64,000 bases of DNA from assembly GCF_002234615.1 (NCBI RefSeq), contig NZ_NMQW01000001.1, positions 62,001-126,000 on the forward strand, read 5' to 3'. A model generated the notes under the pieces. It was not told the origin of the DNA. It saw only the letters and a list, made by a program, of their open reading frames with translations, and ran no database searches. Position numbers and translations under genes: made by a program. The stretch is from Paenibacillus rigui (GTDB lineage: Bacteria; Bacillota; Bacilli; Paenibacillales; NBRC-103111). Positions 17,440 to 26,950 of this stretch are shown here, one piece after another. The first letter of the stretch is position 1; every line of letters starts with the position of its first letter.

Positions 17440-18864
17440 GTGCCGGAATATCAACTCACTTGGAAAGATAAGCGTATCATTTGGGGGACTGCTATTGATA
17501 TTGAGCCGCTAGTTGGCAAATATCCTAACGATTCCATCAGGCAAGGGGTGAACACGGCCTTGGATTGGAATCTGCCTGGAGGTATATATCGGGCCAAAGA
17601 GGTAGTTCTAGAGCTGGATAAGCTGCTCGAGGCAATGCTGGTTCAGCTTGGTGAACCGGCAAACGGCGATCCGAAGGTGTTGTTGGATAGCCTTCAGGCC
17701 AATTTGGCAATTTCCGGGCGAACGTCATCACTGCCGCTTGGACCTTTGGCTTTAGAGGATAAGGCTGGTGTTGAGCTTACAGCTCAGGCGGTGCGCATAA
17801 GCGAACAATTGGTAAGCTGGGCTAGGGAAATTAATTCGCAAAAGCGGGCACTCGCACAATACGGGCCAGAAACGCTCGGAGAACTGGAATTCAGAAGCCA
17901 TTGTTATGGCCATACCCTAACCCCTGCGGCTATTCAACAGGCTTTCGGACCCTCAGGCGGCCCAAGGGTGATGCAGTTATATAATGAATACCTGCACCAA
18001 TTTGTTTTGCTGCGGGATGCATTGCTTCCGTTCGCTAATTGGGAGCAAGTTCCGTTTGAAGTTCAAGAACATACGGAGTTCAAAGGGCTTCGTTTTCTGG
18101 AGCCAGCCCGCAAGACTTTTTTAACTCGATTGCTTGGCAAGGATTTAACTCACAAATCGATTGTCCAGTATGCGCAGCATGTGGTCAGCTCGGGTTTGAC
18201 CGCTGCCGGCTATGGCTTTCAATATCGTCTGGGGACCGTATTGCCGGCTGGCTTGGGAGAGTCGGCCCGGACGGCGGCGAGATACCTTCTAAAGTGGCAT
18301 CCGGTCCAAACCATACAAACAGAAGACGCAGAAGATTTAGCCGCAGTCTCTTTCGATTATGAATATGGCGATTACTATGCCGCACCACGTAACGAGGCAG
18401 GAACAGGTATATTAGGGAACGAAAATATCCTTCCTGTTTCTGAAGACCATTACGATGAGCCTTCCATCGCTAGGCTGCTGCCGAATGCGGGCTCCGATCG
18501 GACGACACTGCGAATCAGTCTGAACATGGAAGACCGCGAATTTACGGTAGATCTAGGCCAACTCTTTCGGGGACAACGATTTTTATATCGACCGCAAGAG
18601 AACAACAATGCCAATGCCACTGTTGTGAGGCGAACCCCAATTAGCCTGCATCAGGCGGCAAATATTCTCTCCCACCCGGGGCTTGTGACGAATGCAGATG
18701 GAATTCATTTCATTCCGACCGGCGGAAATGAACTTGTGCTATGGGCTTTGTTAGGAAAGCTATATCCCGAAAATGTAGTGTTGTTGGACATCGGCGATGA
18801 GGAAGAGCTGGAGTCAGCACATGCTGTCGGCAAGGGATTCGGCACCAAGTTTTTAGTGCTGTAA
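17440..18864 (+). CDS. Unrecognised cytoplasmic protein, 474 residues
   Basis: I do not recognise this family. The start is GTG at 17440 with AAGGGG nine bases before. There is no signal peptide or membrane helix. Residues about 50-130 are predicted helical. Several Trp/Tyr-rich stretches occur in the middle (FDYEYGDYYAAP at about 307-318). The C-terminal 60 residues (ELVLWALLGKLYPENVVLLD and KGFGTKFLVL) alternate strand and helix like the end of a Rossmann-type fold. Only two cysteines could be seen. It stands alone after a 275-bp upstream region and is convergent with the HxlR regulator. The length, start signal and normal codon use make it a real gene, with no function assigned. Confidence 0.75.
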   Translation: MPEYQLTWKDKRIIWGTAIDIEPLVGKYPNDSIRQGVNTALDWNLPGGIYRAKEVVLELDKLLEAMLVQLGEPANGDPKVLLDSLQANLAISGRTSSLPLGPLALEDKAGVELTAQAVRISEQLVSWAREINSQKRALAQYGPETLGELEFRSHCYGHTLTPAAIQQAFGPSGGPRVMQLYNEYLHQFVLLRDALLPFANWEQVPFEVQEHTEFKGLRFLEPARKTFLTRLLGKDLTHKSIVQYAQHVVSSGLTAAGYGFQYRLGTVLPAGLGESARTAARYLLKWHPVQTIQTEDAEDLAAVSFDYEYGDYYAAPRNEAGTGILGNENILPVSEDHYDEPSIARLLPNAGSDRTTLRISLNMEDREFTVDLGQLFRGQRFLYRPQENNNANATVVRRTPISLHQAANILSHPGLVTNADGIHFIPTGGNELVLWALLGKLYPENVVLLDIGDEEELESAHAVGKGFGTKFLVL

Positions 18865-18935
18865 GTCTTTTGGCGCATGGGCGGAAGATGGGACGGCAAT
18901 ACCTTGGATTGTGGTAGTTGCCGTCTGTTTTATTC

Positions 18936-19298
18936 TTAGGTACGTTTATAATTCGTGTCGGTTACTTCATTTGGAAAGCTCTCAATATATGCGGTGCCGA
19001 ATGTGCATAGCATTTTAAGCATAGGGACCATTACTTCACCCAGATCGGACAAATAATATTCTACCTTCGGCGGTGCAACCGGATAAACCTTGCGAATAAT
19101 GAGCCCGTCGCTTTCAAGCACTCTCAATTGCATCGTAAGCATGCGTTGGGTCGCGTCAGGAAGCATACGTTGCAGTTCATTAAACCGTACCGGCCCCTTA
19201 ATTAAGTGGTTTAAAATCGTTAATTTCCATTTTCCACTTAATAAGTTTAAAACAATTTCCGATGTGCAGCGATACGTTTTATTTCTAAAGTCTATCAT
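18936..19298 (-). CDS. HxlR-family winged-helix regulator
   Basis: 120 residues from the ATG at 19298. An upstream in-frame ATG at 19310 abuts the AAAGGAG site with no spacing, so the later one is preferred. The winged-helix signature is LLSGKWKLTILNHL, FNELQRMLPDATQRMLTMQL and a C-terminal YYLSDLG. A cysteine just before the first helix (YRCTSEI) is the position used as a redox or electrophile sensor in some HxlR proteins (family knowledge). It is divergent from the amino acid transporter, with an inverted repeat between them, so it probably controls that operon. Confidence 0.9.
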   Translation of the reverse strand: MIDFRNKTYRCTSEIVLNLLSGKWKLTILNHLIKGPVRFNELQRMLPDATQRMLTMQLRVLESDGLIIRKVYPVAPPKVEYYLSDLGEVMVPMLKMLCTFGTAYIESFPNEVTDTNYKRT

Positions 19299-19328
19299 CG
19301 TTCCATCCATCTCCTTTCGTAGATTAAG

Positions 19329-19356
19329 TATTGGAGATTTTATTTTTTCTCTAATA
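19329..19356. promoter_or_regulatory. Inverted repeat between HxlR gene and transporter operon
   Basis: Arms TATTGGAGA (19329-19337) and TCTCTAATA (19348-19356) differ at one base and are 10 bp apart. They sit in the divergent promoter region and are a candidate operator for the HxlR protein. Confidence 0.4.
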
Positions 19357-19434
19357 CCAAGTAAATTTATGGATTTAATAAATCATATAATTTTATTATT
19401 AACAACAAATTTCTTAATGTCAACGGAGGATTTT

Positions 19435-20115
19435 ATGTCACTCGACCGGATTGAACGCATGCTTGAGATCATCTCTTTCTCATGGCTCCCCCTGCTGAAG
19501 GGGGCCGTTTATTACACAATTCCACTGGCCATTGTATCCTTTTTGCTGGGAATCTCTTTTGCCTTTTTCGTCGCGCTGGCCAGTTTGTCAAGCAATAGGG
19601 TGATCTATACCGCATCACGCAGCTATATCTGGGCTATACGTTGTACGCCCGTGCTTGTACAGTTGTTTATCATATTCTATGGGCTCCCTAACCTAGGTAT
19701 TGTGCTCGACCCTTTTGTCAGTGTTATGATCAGTCTTACCGTCTCCGAGGCAGCCTATTGCTCTGAAATCATCCGCGCGTCTATTCAGTCGGTAGCGGCA
19801 GGACAGTGGAAAGCAAGTTACGCCTTGGGAATGTCGTACGGCCAGACTTTAAGAAAAGTAATTTTGCCCCAAGCAATTCGGGTATGCATACCGTCATTTG
19901 GAAATCAGTTTATCTCATTATTTAAAACAACTTCGCTTGCTGCACTGGTGACCATTCCTGATTTGTTCGGTGCAGCCCGACTGATTGCCGCTTCCACTTT
20001 TGAGCCTATGCTGCTTTACTTGGTTGCGGGCGCTTATTATCTGATACTTTGCTCTCTATTAAATATCGCTCAAAGCCGAATAGAGAAGAACTTCGTTTAC
20101 ATCAAAGCTCATTAG
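19435..20115 (+). CDS. Polar amino acid ABC transporter permease
   Basis: 226 residues from the ATG at 19435, chosen because GGAGG lies five bases before it; the frame runs open upstream over the regulator. It has about five membrane helices of the HisM/GlnP type. The conserved loop EIIRASIQSVAAGQWKASYA is followed by a helix ending in LRKVILPQAIRV, the EAA-type contact with the ATPase. First gene of permease-ATPase-binding protein. Family members carry glutamine, cystine, histidine or arginine. Cystine is a fair guess given the similarity of the set-up to TcyABC, but it is not proven. Confidence 0.88.
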   Translation: MSLDRIERMLEIISFSWLPLLKGAVYYTIPLAIVSFLLGISFAFFVALASLSSNRVIYTASRSYIWAIRCTPVLVQLFIIFYGLPNLGIVLDPFVSVMISLTVSEAAYCSEIIRASIQSVAAGQWKASYALGMSYGQTLRKVILPQAIRVCIPSFGNQFISLFKTTSLAALVTIPDLFGAARLIAASTFEPMLLYLVAGAYYLILCSLLNIAQSRIEKNFVYIKAH

Positions 20116-20132
20116 GAAAGGAGGTGTCCGAT

Positions 20133-20891
20133 ATGCTGTTAACCATCAGGCAATTGAGTAAACAATTTGAAGGAAGCGAAGTCCTTAAAAACATTAATAT
20201 CGATATCACCGAGGGAACAACTACAGCCATCATCGGCCCTTCAGGTTCCGGCAAGTCCACGTTATTGAATTGTATAAATTTGCTGGAGCTGCCCTCACAG
20301 GGCACCATTCGGCTTGGCGACCATTCCTTGACTTTTCCGACATCCGAGAAGCTTAGCCATCGGACGATTCTGGAGTTTCGTCAGCAAACAGGCATGGTGT
20401 TTCAAGGAAACCATTTGTTCCCGCACATGACTGCTTTGCAAAACATCATGCTCGGTTTGGTCACCGTCAAAAAAAAGAATAAAAACGATGCACTTGTCTG
20501 CGCCAAAGCGTTGCTGCACAAGGTGGGACTGGATGCTTACGGCGAGCGTTACCCGTATCAGCTTTCCGGGGGACAGCAGCAGCGGGTCGGCATTGCGCGC
20601 GCCATGGCCATGGAACCCAGAATATTGTTGTTTGATGAACCTACCTCGGCCCTGGATCCCGAATTGGTCGAAGAAGTATTGGAAGTAATGAAAGATTTGA
20701 AGCGTGAAGGTATGACATTGTTTGTTGTCACGCATGAAATGGCATTTGCCCATCGAGTCGCTGATAGTGTTTTCTTTATGGACCAGGGTGAAATTATCGA
20801 ACGCGGATCACCGCAGGAGGTTTTTTCAAAAAAAGACAACGAAAAGCTTCGATATTTTGTCAGCCGCCTATCTGCAGGATTACTGAATTAA
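20133..20891 (+). CDS. Polar amino acid ABC transporter ATP-binding protein
   Basis: 252 residues from the ATG at 20133, directly after AAAGGAGGTG and 17 bases after the permease stop. Walker A is GPSGSGKST, the signature is LSGGQQQR, Walker B is ILLFDEPTSALDP, and the switch histidine is in VTHEM. It fits the GlnQ/TcyC class that energises amino acid import. It is co-transcribed with the permease and the binding protein. Confidence 0.93.
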   Translation: MLLTIRQLSKQFEGSEVLKNINIDITEGTTTAIIGPSGSGKSTLLNCINLLELPSQGTIRLGDHSLTFPTSEKLSHRTILEFRQQTGMVFQGNHLFPHMTALQNIMLGLVTVKKKNKNDALVCAKALLHKVGLDAYGERYPYQLSGGQQQRVGIARAMAMEPRILLFDEPTSALDPELVEEVLEVMKDLKREGMTLFVVTHEMAFAHRVADSVFFMDQGEIIERGSPQEVFSKKDNEKLRYFVSRLSAGLLN

Positions 20892-20947
20892 CTTGTGCCA
20901 AGCCAATTCCAATATCCACGCGGACTAAAAAAAGGGGATTACAGATC

Positions 20948-21736
20948 ATGAAGATGAATTTCAAAAGCGTTATCCTTATTGCGCTCATTTTGGCTTTGAC
21001 CTTGTCAGCTTGCGGAAAAGAAGCCAGAAACTCCAGTCAAGCAGATTCGTTGGCGCGTCTGCACCAGAAAGGCGAAATTGTCGTTGCAACTACCGGAACG
21101 TATCCTCCTTATTCTTTTCAGAGCAGCGGAGGCTTGACCGGCTTTGATATTGATATATCCAAGGAAATCGGGAAGCGGCTTGGTATTACTGTAAAATTCA
21201 GCGTTGTTGAATTTGCCGGCATGTTCTCCGGGCTGGATGCTGGACGTTTCGATACGATTCCTCAGCTTGCCGCTACAGAGGAGCGTAAGAAGAAATATGA
21301 CTTTACCGCTCCGTATCAGTTCTCTTCCTTGTCGCTTATTGTGCTTGAGAATAATAATGAAATCAAACGCTTCGAGGACCTGAAGGGCAAGAAAACTCAA
21401 GGGGAGGCCGAAACCGTTCAAGGGGCGCTTGCTTTGAAATATGGGGCAACCTTGGTGCCCGCGTCCTCGGAGGCAGTAGAGCTGCTGCGCACAAACCGTG
21501 TAGACGCGCTCATTTACAACAACCTTTATTATCTTGATCTCAAAAAAAATCGCCCTGATCTAAAAATCAAGGTAGTGGATCAAGCGAAGGAAAACGACAC
21601 GGCCTCCTTTGCTTTCCCCAAGGGCAACGAGGCCACCGTTGCGGCATTTAACAAAGCGCTCGCCGATATGCATGCAGACGGTGCTTATGCAGAAATATCA
21701 ACCAAGTGGTTCGGCGAAGATATTTCGGTGAAATAA
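20948..21736 (+). CDS. Amino acid-binding lipoprotein of ABC transporter
   Basis: 262 residues. The signal peptide ends in the lipobox LSAC at about residues 19-22, so it is a lipid-anchored binding protein. The family 3 solute-binding fold starts with GEIVVATTGTYPPYSF and carries the signature GFDIDISKEIGKRLG. The KKYDFTAPY stretch contacts ligand in this family. It completes the import system with the two preceding genes. A terminator follows. The exact amino acid is unknown. The start ATG at 20948 follows the run AAAAAAAGGGG. Confidence 0.92.
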   Translation: MKMNFKSVILIALILALTLSACGKEARNSSQADSLARLHQKGEIVVATTGTYPPYSFQSSGGLTGFDIDISKEIGKRLGITVKFSVVEFAGMFSGLDAGRFDTIPQLAATEERKKKYDFTAPYQFSSLSLIVLENNNEIKRFEDLKGKKTQGEAETVQGALALKYGATLVPASSEAVELLRTNRVDALIYNNLYYLDLKKNRPDLKIKVVDQAKENDTASFAFPKGNEATVAAFNKALADMHADGAYAEISTKWFGEDISVK

Positions 21737-21752
21737 AAAGAACGGTAGTAAC

Positions 21753-21809
21753 CATAAAGGGTTCCACCCTATTCGTCTTGCATAATAAGTGGCACCCTTT
21801 ATGTTATTT
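21753..21809 (+). terminator. Terminator of the amino acid transporter operon
   Basis: CATAAAGGGT (21753-21762) pairs with ACCCTTTATG (21794-21803), then TTATTT. Its position 16 bases past the last stop supports it. Confidence 0.7.
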
Positions 21810-21904
21810 GATAATTGAGTCAGTAAAATAAAAATGTGTAGCAACAATCTCATAGAAGGTTGGTACTTCTTGCCATCTGCATTCTTTGTATGTATATAGA
21901 AGGG

Positions 21905-23617
21905 TTACAGCTTAAAGCTGGATAGCTTGTTCTGCATGTCTTCTGCCAGCTCCGCCAAAAATTTAGACGAACGGGTGACATCCTCCATCGTCGCAAGCTG
22001 CTCCTCACTCGCCGCCGAGGTTTCCTGACTGGCTGCAGCCCCCTTTTGCGTAACCCCGCTCACCGTGTCCATCGCCTTTACAATGCCTTCGCTGCCTTCC
22101 TTAATTTCGCGGATCGCTCCAGAAACCTCCTCCACCCTTTGCGTCACATTCATGACGGAGCGGTCAATCAAAGCAAAGGCGGAATGCACGCTCTCCGCAA
22201 GCGCAATCCCCGTCTGCACACTCTTCGTGCCTGCGTTCATCGACTGCGCCGCCTCCATCGTCCCCTTGCGAATCAAGCCAACCAGCTCGCCGATTTGCTT
22301 GGAGGAGGCCGAAGACTGCTCGGCCAGCTTGCGGATTTCATCTGCGACCACCGAGAAGCCCCGACCGCTGGCTCCCGCACGTGCCGCTTCAATCGCCGCA
22401 TTCAAAGACAGCAGGTTGGTTTGCGTCGCAACCTCGTTAATCAAACCGATGATTTCCCCGATTTTCTGCGAATGTCCGCTGAGCGCGGCAATGATAAGGC
22501 TTGTGCGCTCAGTGGAACCGGAAATCTCCTGCATCTGATCCACGACCCGCTGGACCGACTCCGCCCCGCGCTGCGAGGATTCTGCCGCTTCCGCCGTACA
22601 GCTCAGCATATCCGCCGCCTGCCTATCCATCCGCCGGATATGCTCATTCATGCCGGTTACGGCATCGGTAGCTGTAGTCACACTCCGTACCTGCTCCTCC
22701 AGCCCGAAGCTCAGTTCGGCGGTTGCTGCGACAATCACTTCCGATGCATTGACGGTTTGCTCGGCGCTAGCCGTCAGCTGCTCCGCGCTGGCCGACAAAG
22801 TGACCGAGTTGTCATTGACTTGCACGACCAGACCTCGTATGGAATCCACCATCTTATTGAAGGACAGTGTCATCTCGCCAAGCTCATCCTTGGAACGATA
22901 AGTCCCTCTGACGTTCATATTTCCTGTGGAAGCCTGCGTCATCAATTGTTTGATTTCCGTTAACGGACGCGTGATCATCCCGCTGATTACCAGATTCAGC
23001 AAGCCGAGCAAAATCATCGAGAGTGCAATGATCCCAATCGTCGTCCATTGCGCTCTGAAACCAACGCTCCCATTTTGCTGATTTAACTGCTCTGCAGCTT
23101 CATCACTATTTTTGGAAATATCAGACAAAATTTGGTTCATTTCATTCTGCAGCGGCTCGACTTGGGAAATATACAACGTATATGACTCTTTATTTTGATT
23201 CTGCGTCGATAACCAGCGAACCTCGCTTTGTGCGCTCATATACGAAATCCGAATTTTGTTGTATTTGCCCAGTGACTCCGCCTGGAAAGCATTCTGGTTC
23301 ATCTCTTTAAGTGAATTGTACAGCTCTGTCACCTTTGCGTTACGATCTTGAATGAGCTGTTCCAGCTTTTTCTTGCGTGCGGGGTCGGTTGAAATGATAA
23401 TATCATAGGTATACGCCTGGATTTCAAAGGTCATGGTACGGATTTCATTTACCCATTCCTTCGGTACCATAACATTCGCATACATTTGCTCCGAGTTCTT
23501 CTGTACCGTGCTTAAATACTTGTAGCCCGTCAAACCGACGACCAGCAGAAAAAACAAAGATATGACGAATAACGTAATCATTTTCTTGCGGATCGATAGT
23601 TGACTTAACCACCTCAT
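21905..23617 (-). CDS. Methyl-accepting chemotaxis protein
   Basis: 570 residues. Membrane helix 1 (about 11-32) is followed by a four-helix-bundle extracellular sensor (about 35-185), helix 2 (about 188-212) and HAMP (about 212-265). A long coiled-coil signalling domain has the conserved hairpin tip ([20 protein letters not shown]). The receptor relays ligand binding to CheA/CheW to steer flagella. The start ATG at 23617 has AAAGGG upstream. Single gene between the amino acid transporter and the peptide-use operon. Its ligand is unknown; the four-helix sensor type binds many small molecules. Confidence 0.93.
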   Translation of the reverse strand: MRWLSQLSIRKKMITLFVISLFFLLVVGLTGYKYLSTVQKNSEQMYANVMVPKEWVNEIRTMTFEIQAYTYDIIISTDPARKKKLEQLIQDRNAKVTELYNSLKEMNQNAFQAESLGKYNKIRISYMSAQSEVRWLSTQNQNKESYTLYISQVEPLQNEMNQILSDISKNSDEAAEQLNQQNGSVGFRAQWTTIGIIALSMILLGLLNLVISGMITRPLTEIKQLMTQASTGNMNVRGTYRSKDELGEMTLSFNKMVDSIRGLVVQVNDNSVTLSASAEQLTASAEQTVNASEVIVAATAELSFGLEEQVRSVTTATDAVTGMNEHIRRMDRQAADMLSCTAEAAESSQRGAESVQRVVDQMQEISGSTERTSLIIAALSGHSQKIGEIIGLINEVATQTNLLSLNAAIEAARAGASGRGFSVVADEIRKLAEQSSASSKQIGELVGLIRKGTMEAAQSMNAGTKSVQTGIALAESVHSAFALIDRSVMNVTQRVEEVSGAIREIKEGSEGIVKAMDTVSGVTQKGAAASQETSAASEEQLATMEDVTRSSKFLAELAEDMQNKLSSFKL

Positions 23618-23673
23618 GGGGATCGTCCCTTTCAGCTATAATGTCAAGGTAGACGAAGGTTGAGAGCAAGCAC

Positions 23674-24894
23674 TCATGCGCGCAAAAAGTTTAAGGCTGA
23701 CACAGCGTATATTTTTGTCGTTTCAATCAGCTCATCTATTTCGACATATTCATCGGCATGATGCGGAACGTCACGGCCGCCTGCACCGGTAGTCACAATC
23801 GGAATGCCTTCCATGTGAAGAAAAGTTCCGTCCGTAGCCCCGGGGACTCCGTTGTATACCGGCTCCTTGCAGGTTACGGTGCGGTAGGCATCCGCCATAG
23901 CCACGACCACCGGTTCGTTTGGATCTGTTAAGGTCCAAGGGCGCTCTTCAATAACTTCCAGCGTCGCCTTGAAATCCGGATCCATTTCACCCAAGTGCTC
24001 CAAGATTTGTTCCATCTGCTGTTTCAATATGGCGTGGTCCTGGCCGGGAACTGTCCGAATGTCCAGGGCCGTCATACAAGTATCCGGCATTACATTGATT
24101 TGCGGTTCGCCTTTGACCGGCCCCAGCAAAATCGTCGGCGTAATGCTGGGCCAGCCTAGCATCGGATGTGCGCCCAGACGTTCCTTCTCGCTTTGCTCCA
24201 ATTTTTCAAGCTCCACTACAATTCTGGCCATTCTCGTATTGGGATTAATCCCCGTCAGCGGCATGGCTCCGTGCGCCATCTTGCCGAATGTCTTAATAAT
24301 GACACGCATGGCTCCCTTCTGCATGACGCACAGCTGGTTCTCTTCCGGCTCGCAGATGATTGCGCCATCCACCCCTTTGGCCCAGCCCTTCTTAATGAAA
24401 TCTTTGATGCCGATCATCAAACCTTCTTCGTCACAAGGAACACAAAGCAAAATTTTCCCGCTAAAAGAAGCTCCGGATTTTTGAATGGCCCGAACCGCAG
24501 AAATGGCGGCGGCCAAATTATTTTTCGTATCGCAGGCTCCCCGGCCGTAAATTCTTCCGTTGTCGATTTGCGCACCGAATGGATCATACGTCCAGGAATC
24601 CAGATCCCCTTCCGTTACCACGTCGGTGTGCCCTTCAAACAGCAGGGTTTTACCCGGTTTCCCTGAATCCAGGAAGGCAATCACATTCGGCCGGCCGGGT
24701 ACCACTTCTTCGTAGTGAACCTCAAGCCCCATCTCGGTAAGGTATTTTTGTACATATCTGGCTACCTTCTCTTCGTTTCCTCCTTCGACGTCCGGACGAT
24801 ACACGCTCTTGATTTGAACAAGCGCCCGGGTCAAAGCCACCAATTCCTCCGCATCCACATGGTTTACAACATTTTCAGCGATCGTTTCACTCAT
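23674..24894 (-). CDS. M20-family metallohydrolase (ArgE/DapE-like peptidase or deacylase)
   Basis: 406 residues from the ATG at 24894; a GTG 12 bases earlier overlaps the ribosome binding site and is disfavoured. Metal and catalytic motifs are FEGHTDVV, GRGACDTK (bridging Asp), CDEEG (general base Glu) and a late PHHADEYVE. A dimerisation lid lies about 190-310. M20 enzymes hydrolyse dipeptides, N-acyl or N-carbamoyl amino acids in the cytoplasm. It is the last gene of the peptide transporter operon (24 bases after it), so it probably cleaves the imported compound. Given the downstream omega-aminotransferase and semialdehyde dehydrogenase, a beta-alanyl or N-acyl omega-amino acid substrate is plausible (inference). 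Confidence 0.88.
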   Translation of the reverse strand: MSETIAENVVNHVDAEELVALTRALVQIKSVYRPDVEGGNEEKVARYVQKYLTEMGLEVHYEEVVPGRPNVIAFLDSGKPGKTLLFEGHTDVVTEGDLDSWTYDPFGAQIDNGRIYGRGACDTKNNLAAAISAVRAIQKSGASFSGKILLCVPCDEEGLMIGIKDFIKKGWAKGVDGAIICEPEENQLCVMQKGAMRVIIKTFGKMAHGAMPLTGINPNTRMARIVVELEKLEQSEKERLGAHPMLGWPSITPTILLGPVKGEPQINVMPDTCMTALDIRTVPGQDHAILKQQMEQILEHLGEMDPDFKATLEVIEERPWTLTDPNEPVVVAMADAYRTVTCKEPVYNGVPGATDGTFLHMEGIPIVTTGAGGRDVPHHADEYVEIDELIETTKIYAVSALNFLRA

Positions 24895-24917
24895 CTTCCT
24901 CTTCACCTTTCTATGGT

Positions 24918-25904
24918 TTAATCATATAAATGGCAGGACACCCAATGATTCGACGCCTTTTCTTTCAGCTGGGGAACCTCCGTCTTACACCGTTCCGTCG
25001 CGTGAGGACATCTGGTATGAAATATGCAGCCCGCAGGAGGATTCAAGGGAGAAGGAATATCCCCTTTCAGAATAATGCGGTTTTTTTTGAGCCCGGGGTT
25101 CGGGATCGGCACGGCGGATAATAAAGCTTGTGTGTAAGGATGCAAAGGCTGGGCAAACAATTCATCCGTTGGCGCTTTTTCCACAATTTTACCTAAATAC
25201 ATGACGCCGATACTGTCCGCAATATGCCTTACAACACTAAGATCGTGTGCAATAAATAAATAAGACAGCTCGTATTGCTCCTGTAATTCCTGCATCAGGT
25301 TGATGACCTGCGATTGAATGGAGACGTCCAGCGCTGAGACAGGCTCGTCGCAAATAACAATTTTCGGATTTAACGCCAACGCTCTTGCAATACCGATCCG
25401 TTGCCTCTGTCCACCGGAAAATTCATGCGGATACCGGTAATACTGATCCTCCCTCAAACCCACCTTGTGGAGCAAATCCATCGCCCGCTCCAACCGTTCC
25501 TTCTTCGTCCCGATCTTGTGAATTTGCAGCGGCTCTTCGACTGCATGGCCGATATACTGTTTCGGATCCAACGAGGAATGAGGGTCTTGAAATACCATTT
25601 GAATTTCTCGGCGCATCAGCTGCAATTCTTGACCTTTTAATTGAAAAAGATCCTTACCCTTGTAAAAGGCCTGCCCGTCCGTAGGCTCCGTTAAACGCAT
25701 GATGGTTCTTCCCGTCGTGCTCTTCCCGCAGCCGGATTCCCCGACAAGACCGAGCGTTTCCCGCTTACGGAGCGTAAATTCAACGTCGTCTACGGCCTTC
25801 ACATACTTCTTTGGCCCGCCGAAAGGTGTGGACACCGGGTAATACTTTTTAATATGCTTGACGGTTAGAAGAGGGGCTTCACCCTCTGCATTACTGTGCC
25901 GCAT
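24918..25904 (-). CDS. Oligopeptide/dipeptide ABC transporter ATP-binding protein, DppF/OppF type
   Basis: 328 residues from the ATG at 25904, which has AAGGAGG nine bases upstream and overlaps the end of the preceding ATPase gene by 14 bases. Walker A is GESGCGKST, the signature is FSGGQRQRIGIARAL, and Walker B is IVICDEPVSALD. The C-terminal oligopeptide-type extension has the CxxH-like cysteine cluster (CIFHTRCPHATERC) that binds an iron-sulfur cluster in some Opp ATPases. One of two ATPases of the system. Confidence 0.93.
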   Translation of the reverse strand: MRHSNAEGEAPLLTVKHIKKYYPVSTPFGGPKKYVKAVDDVEFTLRKRETLGLVGESGCGKSTTGRTIMRLTEPTDGQAFYKGKDLFQLKGQELQLMRREIQMVFQDPHSSLDPKQYIGHAVEEPLQIHKIGTKKERLERAMDLLHKVGLREDQYYRYPHEFSGGQRQRIGIARALALNPKIVICDEPVSALDVSIQSQVINLMQELQEQYELSYLFIAHDLSVVRHIADSIGVMYLGKIVEKAPTDELFAQPLHPYTQALLSAVPIPNPGLKKNRIILKGDIPSPLNPPAGCIFHTRCPHATERCKTEVPQLKEKASNHWVSCHLYD

Positions 25905-26895
25905 GAAGTCCGCCCTCCTTTTGCACAATGGCCTCATAGTGCCAGCACCGCACTTTATGCTCTGTCCCGCTCAAATCGGGCGCCGATTCTTCGCACAGCT
26001 TCGTCGAATAAGCGCATCTTGGAGCGAACCGGCAGCCTTTGGGCACGTTGGATAATGGAGGCACGCTGCCCTGAATAACGTACAATTTCTGCGAACGGTC
26101 TCCATCAAGCTGTGGAACGGACTTCAACAGCCCTTTCGTATACGGATGAAGCGGATTGGCAAACAAGTCTCCCACCCTGGCCTCTTCGATCACTTCCCCC
26201 AAGTACATGACGACTACCCGGGTGCATACCTCAGCTACCACGCCAAGATCGTGGGTAATCAGGATGACGCCCATCTTGAGCTCCTGCTTCAAATCCTGAA
26301 TCAAGTCCAAAATTTGCGACTGAATCGTCACGTCAAGTGCGGTAGTCGGTTCATCCGCAATTAACAGATTCGGCTGACAGGCGAGCGCGATGGCGATCAT
26401 GACCCTTTGGCGCATGCCACCGGATAATTCGTGCGGATATTCACCCGCTCTTTTCTCTGGCGAAGGAATTCCCGTCAACCGCAGCATGTCGATGGCTTTC
26501 GCGTAAGCTTCCTTCTTCTTCAGCTTTTGGTGAATCATGATCGATTCGGCAATTTGATCCCCGATCGTATACACCGGATTCAAAGAGGTCATCGGGTCCT
26601 GAAAGATCATAGAAATTTCATTTCCCCGGATGTCTCTCATCTCTTCTTCCGTTAGGCTTAGCAGGTTTTTGCTTTTATAGTTAATTTCCCCTTCATACCT
26701 TGTCGTCTTCTCGTTCAGCAATCGGAGGATGGATTCCGAAGTGACGCTTTTTCCGCAGCCCGACTCTCCGACAACGCCAAGCGTTTCCCCTGCGGATACC
26801 CGGAAAGAGACGCCGTTGACTACGGTGACAGGGCCATTTTCCGTGAAAAACGTCGTTTTCAGCCCCTTAAGCTCCAGTAAGCATTCATTTTGCAT
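25891..26895 (-). CDS. Oligopeptide/dipeptide ABC transporter ATP-binding protein, DppD/OppD type
   Basis: 334 residues from the ATG at 26895, with GGAGGAGAG upstream; the open frame extends 37 codons further but lacks family homology there. Walker A is GESGCGKS, the signature is LSGGMRQRVMIAIAL, and Walker B is LLIADEPTTALD. The C-terminal cysteine cluster is CRFAPRCAYSTKLC. It is translationally coupled to the next ATPase by a 14-base overlap. Together they power the permease pair upstream. Confidence 0.93.
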   Translation of the reverse strand: MQNECLLELKGLKTTFFTENGPVTVVNGVSFRVSAGETLGVVGESGCGKSVTSESILRLLNEKTTRYEGEINYKSKNLLSLTEEEMRDIRGNEISMIFQDPMTSLNPVYTIGDQIAESIMIHQKLKKKEAYAKAIDMLRLTGIPSPEKRAGEYPHELSGGMRQRVMIAIALACQPNLLIADEPTTALDVTIQSQILDLIQDLKQELKMGVILITHDLGVVAEVCTRVVVMYLGEVIEEARVGDLFANPLHPYTKGLLKSVPQLDGDRSQKLYVIQGSVPPLSNVPKGCRFAPRCAYSTKLCEESAPDLSGTEHKVRCWHYEAIVQKEGGLHAAQ

Positions 26896-26950
26896 GATCA
26901 GGCTCTCCTCCTTCAGGATGGATGATAGATGATTCCCTGCCGTCAAGCCG

